Source of the DNA: Stratiolaelaps scimitus
Lineage: Eukaryota; Arthropoda; Arachnida; Mesostigmata; Laelapidae
NCBI GenBank assembly: GCA_019614645.1
Contig: JABWDB010000005.1
Location: 7,596,001-7,660,000, forward strand
Length of the DNA: 64,000 nucleotides
Direction: 5' to 3'
Shown here piece after piece: positions 61,170-64,000 of the stretch (positions are counted from its first letter, which is position 1; the number at the start of each line of letters is the position of its first letter). The notes under the pieces are model-generated. The model saw only the letters and a list, made by a program, of their open reading frames with translations, searched no databases and was not told the origin of the DNA. The translations under genes and the position numbers were made by a program.

Positions 61170-61310
61170 GGTAAAGGTAAACATTTATTGGTTTATTGAA
61201 GGAGCTGCAATTTTACAATTCTTAAGCTCTCTTATATGTCACACGGCAGGGCTCGAACCAGGGGCGATTTCGAGCCACTGCGTAGCCACCAACCGCATCG
61301 TTCGGTAATT
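61170..61310 (-). mobile_element. SINE copy E: head with A and B boxes plus full tail
   Basis: The most complete copy. On the minus strand an A-box-like TGGTGGCTACGCAGTGG (61291-61275) is followed by B box GGTTCGAGCCC (61259-61249), the bridge GACATATAAGAGAGCTT, tail core AAGAATTGTAAAATTGCAG, CTCCTTCAATAAACC and AATAAATG. The bridge and tail match copy A. Confidence 0.8.
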
Positions 61311-61780
61311 GAGCTCACTCGGTGAGCTCGGCCGCTGACAGTGGTGAGAGGGAACGCGCGTTTCAGGTGTTGAAACAAAAAGGAATCCAGTTTCACGGAT
61401 TGACTTCCGCATTGAGCGGGAAGTTCCACTGTCGTCGACCAGTGGACAGGTTCTGCTGTGGTCTATCAATTTGATGCAGGTTATTATATATTTTTCCCGC
61501 TTTTTGTGCGAATGAAAATCCATCTACCCCAATTCATCTTCGTGTCAAGTGTTGCTACAAAAACGAGAGCCGCTGCAAAAAATACTTGTTTGGATGAAAA
61601 GTTGTGTCAACTGCCGAAGTCACTGGTGCTGATAGAAATGATAACAATGATAATAATAATAATAATGATATGTAGTAAGCCTCGACAGGGTACAGTGACA
61701 CAGACATCTGAATCGGACAGTCTGGTTGATCGGAAAATCATCCGTTGAACTGATGAACACCTCAGACAGAGGTAAACTGG

Positions 61781-61975
61781 ATGACCAGTTTACAACCAGA
61801 CAATTTAATGACGAAGAAGCGAACCCTCGAAGATCTGAATCGATTGAGGGGTTTGCGTACGAAGGCTTATCTGTCTAAATATACCCCTCACGTAACAAAA
61901 GGCGGATGCGATTTGCCCCATTGGCAACCAAAAGACGAACGCTTATGGCGAGCAACAGACAGTAGCACACCATGA
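61781..61975 (+). CDS. Small ORF, 64 codons, unidentified
   Basis: An ATG-to-TGA frame with varied codons and a charged composition (K-K-R-T-L-E-D-L-N-R-L-R near the start, W-Q-P-K-D-E-R near the end). There is no domain and no clear neighbours. It could be an exon or chance. Confidence 0.2.
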   Translation: MTSLQPDNLMTKKRTLEDLNRLRGLRTKAYLSKYTPHVTKGGCDLPHWQPKDERLWRATDSSTP

Positions 61976-62230
61976 CGAAGAGAGATTTTACGCAATTTTT
62001 GGCGTGCTATTGCGTGCGTATATATCCGATGGTCATACTCTCTGGTAACTTGCAGCCGCTAACGTTTCGCAGAGCAAGCAACTACGATCGCTCATCTCAT
62101 ATTTGGCAGTAGTATCGATGGCCGGCATAACCGTCGAACGGACTTAAGCGATTGAAAAAGACTACTCGTCTACATAATCATCTCTCTCTCTCTCTCAGCT
62201 GGCCTGATCTCTAACACCGTACGATACTCC

Positions 62231-62231
<1 letters not shown>

Positions 62232-62263
<32 letters not shown>
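62232..62263. repeat. (TA)16 microsatellite flanked by CG
   Basis: CGTATA at the left and TATACG at the right make the block a perfect palindrome. Confidence 0.95.
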
Positions 62264-62264
<1 letters not shown>

Positions 62265-63065
62265 GTGCTGATCTATGCGTTGTGTTCTCAGATTTAGAAC
62301 AAGGCTAACAGTGATCTAGTAGATTGTCACAGCTTCTCATTTCTCCTAGAGATCGACACCATTCTCATTGATGATGAGTTTTGCCAGCCCATGTTCTACA
62401 TTTTAGAATCTGCAATTAAGATGAACCGTATCCCATACTAAATACGAAAACGGAGCTGTATCTGTGGCGGCACACACGCCACCTTAGCGTTTTGTCCCCT
62501 TTACATTTGAACTTCAAAATCACACTGGCGCTGAACCTCCGAATCGTTGACGGCACCTCGCAATTATTGCGCGCGTTGTGAGGCTAGATCTTCGCGACTC
62601 GATATTTCTCCCACACTTTTTTCAAAACAAAAACAATGATGAATCCTCTTGCCATTAGGACCGTTGGTGGAACTGAGATGTCCCGTAGCCAACTCATTAG
62701 TTGAACGCGGACTTCTGTGATAAGCTTTGACGATGTCTATACGCTGACCGTGTGAACTCGGCCACAAAGCTCACTGACGATCAATTATATACTGTCGCCA
62801 GCGTCGAGTGCTTCGTCTATGACGGCGGAATACAGGCACATTAAAATGGCATTTGTCGTGACGTGTGACCCAGTTCTGATGGCTTGAACTAATCTTTGAT
62901 CTAATCTGCTCTTTTCCAGCACAGTTGTCAACGGTTAGCGTACCGTTACCATAAAGATGCATCTGCACCGTATGGGCTACCGTGTTTCCGGACTGAATAG
63001 ATCGACATTTCTGTCAATGGATATTTATCCCTTTTTATTGACACATTCATTGGTTTCGCTCGCAG

Positions 63066-63353
63066 GCTTCATGTTCGTATATGGACGTAATGACTTCTGA
63101 ATTAGATTCAAACACGTTCGTGGTGACACTCAACCGGGTGATGATACGCAATTTTATACCGAATGAAACCCATAGACGCATAGTGCTCCCAGCGTCCAAA
63201 GGATACAGGAAAATGCATTGCAGGATGGTATTGCATCCAGACGGAATTTTGACCAAAACTGCACAGTTCCTTCCGGTGATGTGGGCTTCTAAAGAAAACG
63301 GGCAGAAGCAACTTGATTTATCGGGCCACGCCGACCATCTTCTCGTAGAATAA
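63066..63353 (+). CDS. Candidate exon or small ORF, unidentified
   Basis: After an acceptor-like TTTCGCTCGCAG (to 63065) an open frame with ATG at 63081 runs to TAA at 63351-63353. It encodes about 95 residues from the acceptor, 90 from the ATG. The chain is free of simple repeats and mixes charged and hydrophobic residues (L-N-R-V-M-I-R-N-F-I-P-N-E-T, M-V-L-H-P-D-G-I-L-T-K, A-S-K-E-N-G-Q-K-Q-L-D-L). Codon choice looks coding. No domain is recognised. The opposite strand is also open here, which lowers confidence. Confidence 0.3.
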   Translation, partial: ASCSYMDVMTSELDSNTFVVTLNRVMIRNFIPNETHRRIVLPASKGYRKMHCRMVLHPDGILTKTAQFLPVMWASKENGQKQLDLSGHADHLLVE

Positions 63354-63359
63354 GCCACA

Positions 63360-64000
63360 CATTTTAAGTGTCACAACCGTTGCGCGATTTTGTCGCTGGG
63401 CTCAGTTCCACCGTTCATACGTAGCTAGTATGAAACGGCTATGATAAGATCAGATAGATATACGTTATGAATGGGCCCTTGACGGGTCCATCGTTGCAGG
63501 CAGACCGTTGAAGGTTCTGTTGATATTTCGCATTTTGAATGTGTTTGTTTTTCCATTATCGAGATACTGCCCGTTCATTTTCGTGGACATCTCAAAAGGC
63601 CTCATCTGGCCATCACTTGCCTATTATGCATGCTCAGTTGACGCAGATAGCCAAATCGTCTAGCGCGATAAGAAGTCGGGCTATATTTGTTAGTCAGACG
63701 GTGACCAACGCCAACGACATTGAAGTCATTTTCGACGACGGTGCCACTTGATCGGTATTCGATTTCAACGAACCCTACAAGAGAGACAGCTCTTCTGCAA
63801 AGCTCTTAACGACCAAGAACAAATGGTATATTGTCGAACCCTAATAATGCTTTCGTGAGTAGAAGGGCTTGGATTGTTAGTTTCGCATAACGCCGACGAT
63901 TCTTCCAGTCGTCTAGCCTGCCGATAGCTCACCCTCGATCCAGAATTAGCTCCTGCAAGACCCGTCTAGAAAACGACTAATACTATACCAGCTCAAGTAG
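63360..64000. other. Window end, nothing confirmed
   Basis: A 70-codon plus frame at 63539-63751 has no recognised domain. No repeat or element was seen. Confidence 0.4.

Noticed and set aside
1..64000. CRISPR array, bacterial operon or defence system
   Set aside because: No regularly spaced repeats with unique spacers, no dense same-strand gene runs, and all gene signals are eukaryotic.

Overview
This is eukaryotic nuclear DNA, most likely from an animal. Gene density is very low and there is no operon-like packing. It is full of (AT)n, (ATT)n and CAG/CAA-type microsatellites, and it carries relics of LINE and tRNA-derived SINE retroelements. The only confident genes are two BTB-domain genes with AATAAA signals. 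An arthropod, possibly a mite or other chelicerate, is my best guess from overall texture. No sequence signature here proves that.

Layout. 1-4.9 kb: AT-rich DNA with a decayed minus-strand LINE reverse-transcriptase segment (about 890-1830) and a compact alternating palindrome (4299-4343). 4.9-7.3 kb: a GC- and triplet-repeat-rich block that looks like a promoter or first-exon region but has no gene I can prove. 7.4-26.7 kb: mostly intergenic or intronic DNA with three SINE copies, microsatellites and a few short coding-like segments. 26.8-33.9 kb: the gene-bearing core. It holds a frameshifted BTB gene (27004-28459), a LINE 3' fragment (about 29010-29650), a SINE tail, and an intact 474-codon BTB gene (32383-33807). 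33.9-64 kb: again mostly non-coding, with SINE copies near 36.6, 36.8 and 61.2 kb, a degenerate tRNA-Arg(CCT)-like sequence at 52.7 kb, G-rich tracts, long AT arrays, and several unplaced coding-like ORFs at 42.7, 55.5 and 63.1 kb.

The two BTB genes are tandem same-strand paralogues about 4 kb apart. They share a BTB fold, a BACK-like helical segment and a beta-rich C-terminal half, so they are probably adaptor-type proteins from one local duplication. One now needs a frame change inside its BTB domain. Multi-exon genes with long introns could cross this window and would be largely invisible here. Single exons are listed only where the reading frame looks protein-like, and with low confidence. 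I found no CRISPR array, bacterial-type system or complete transposon.
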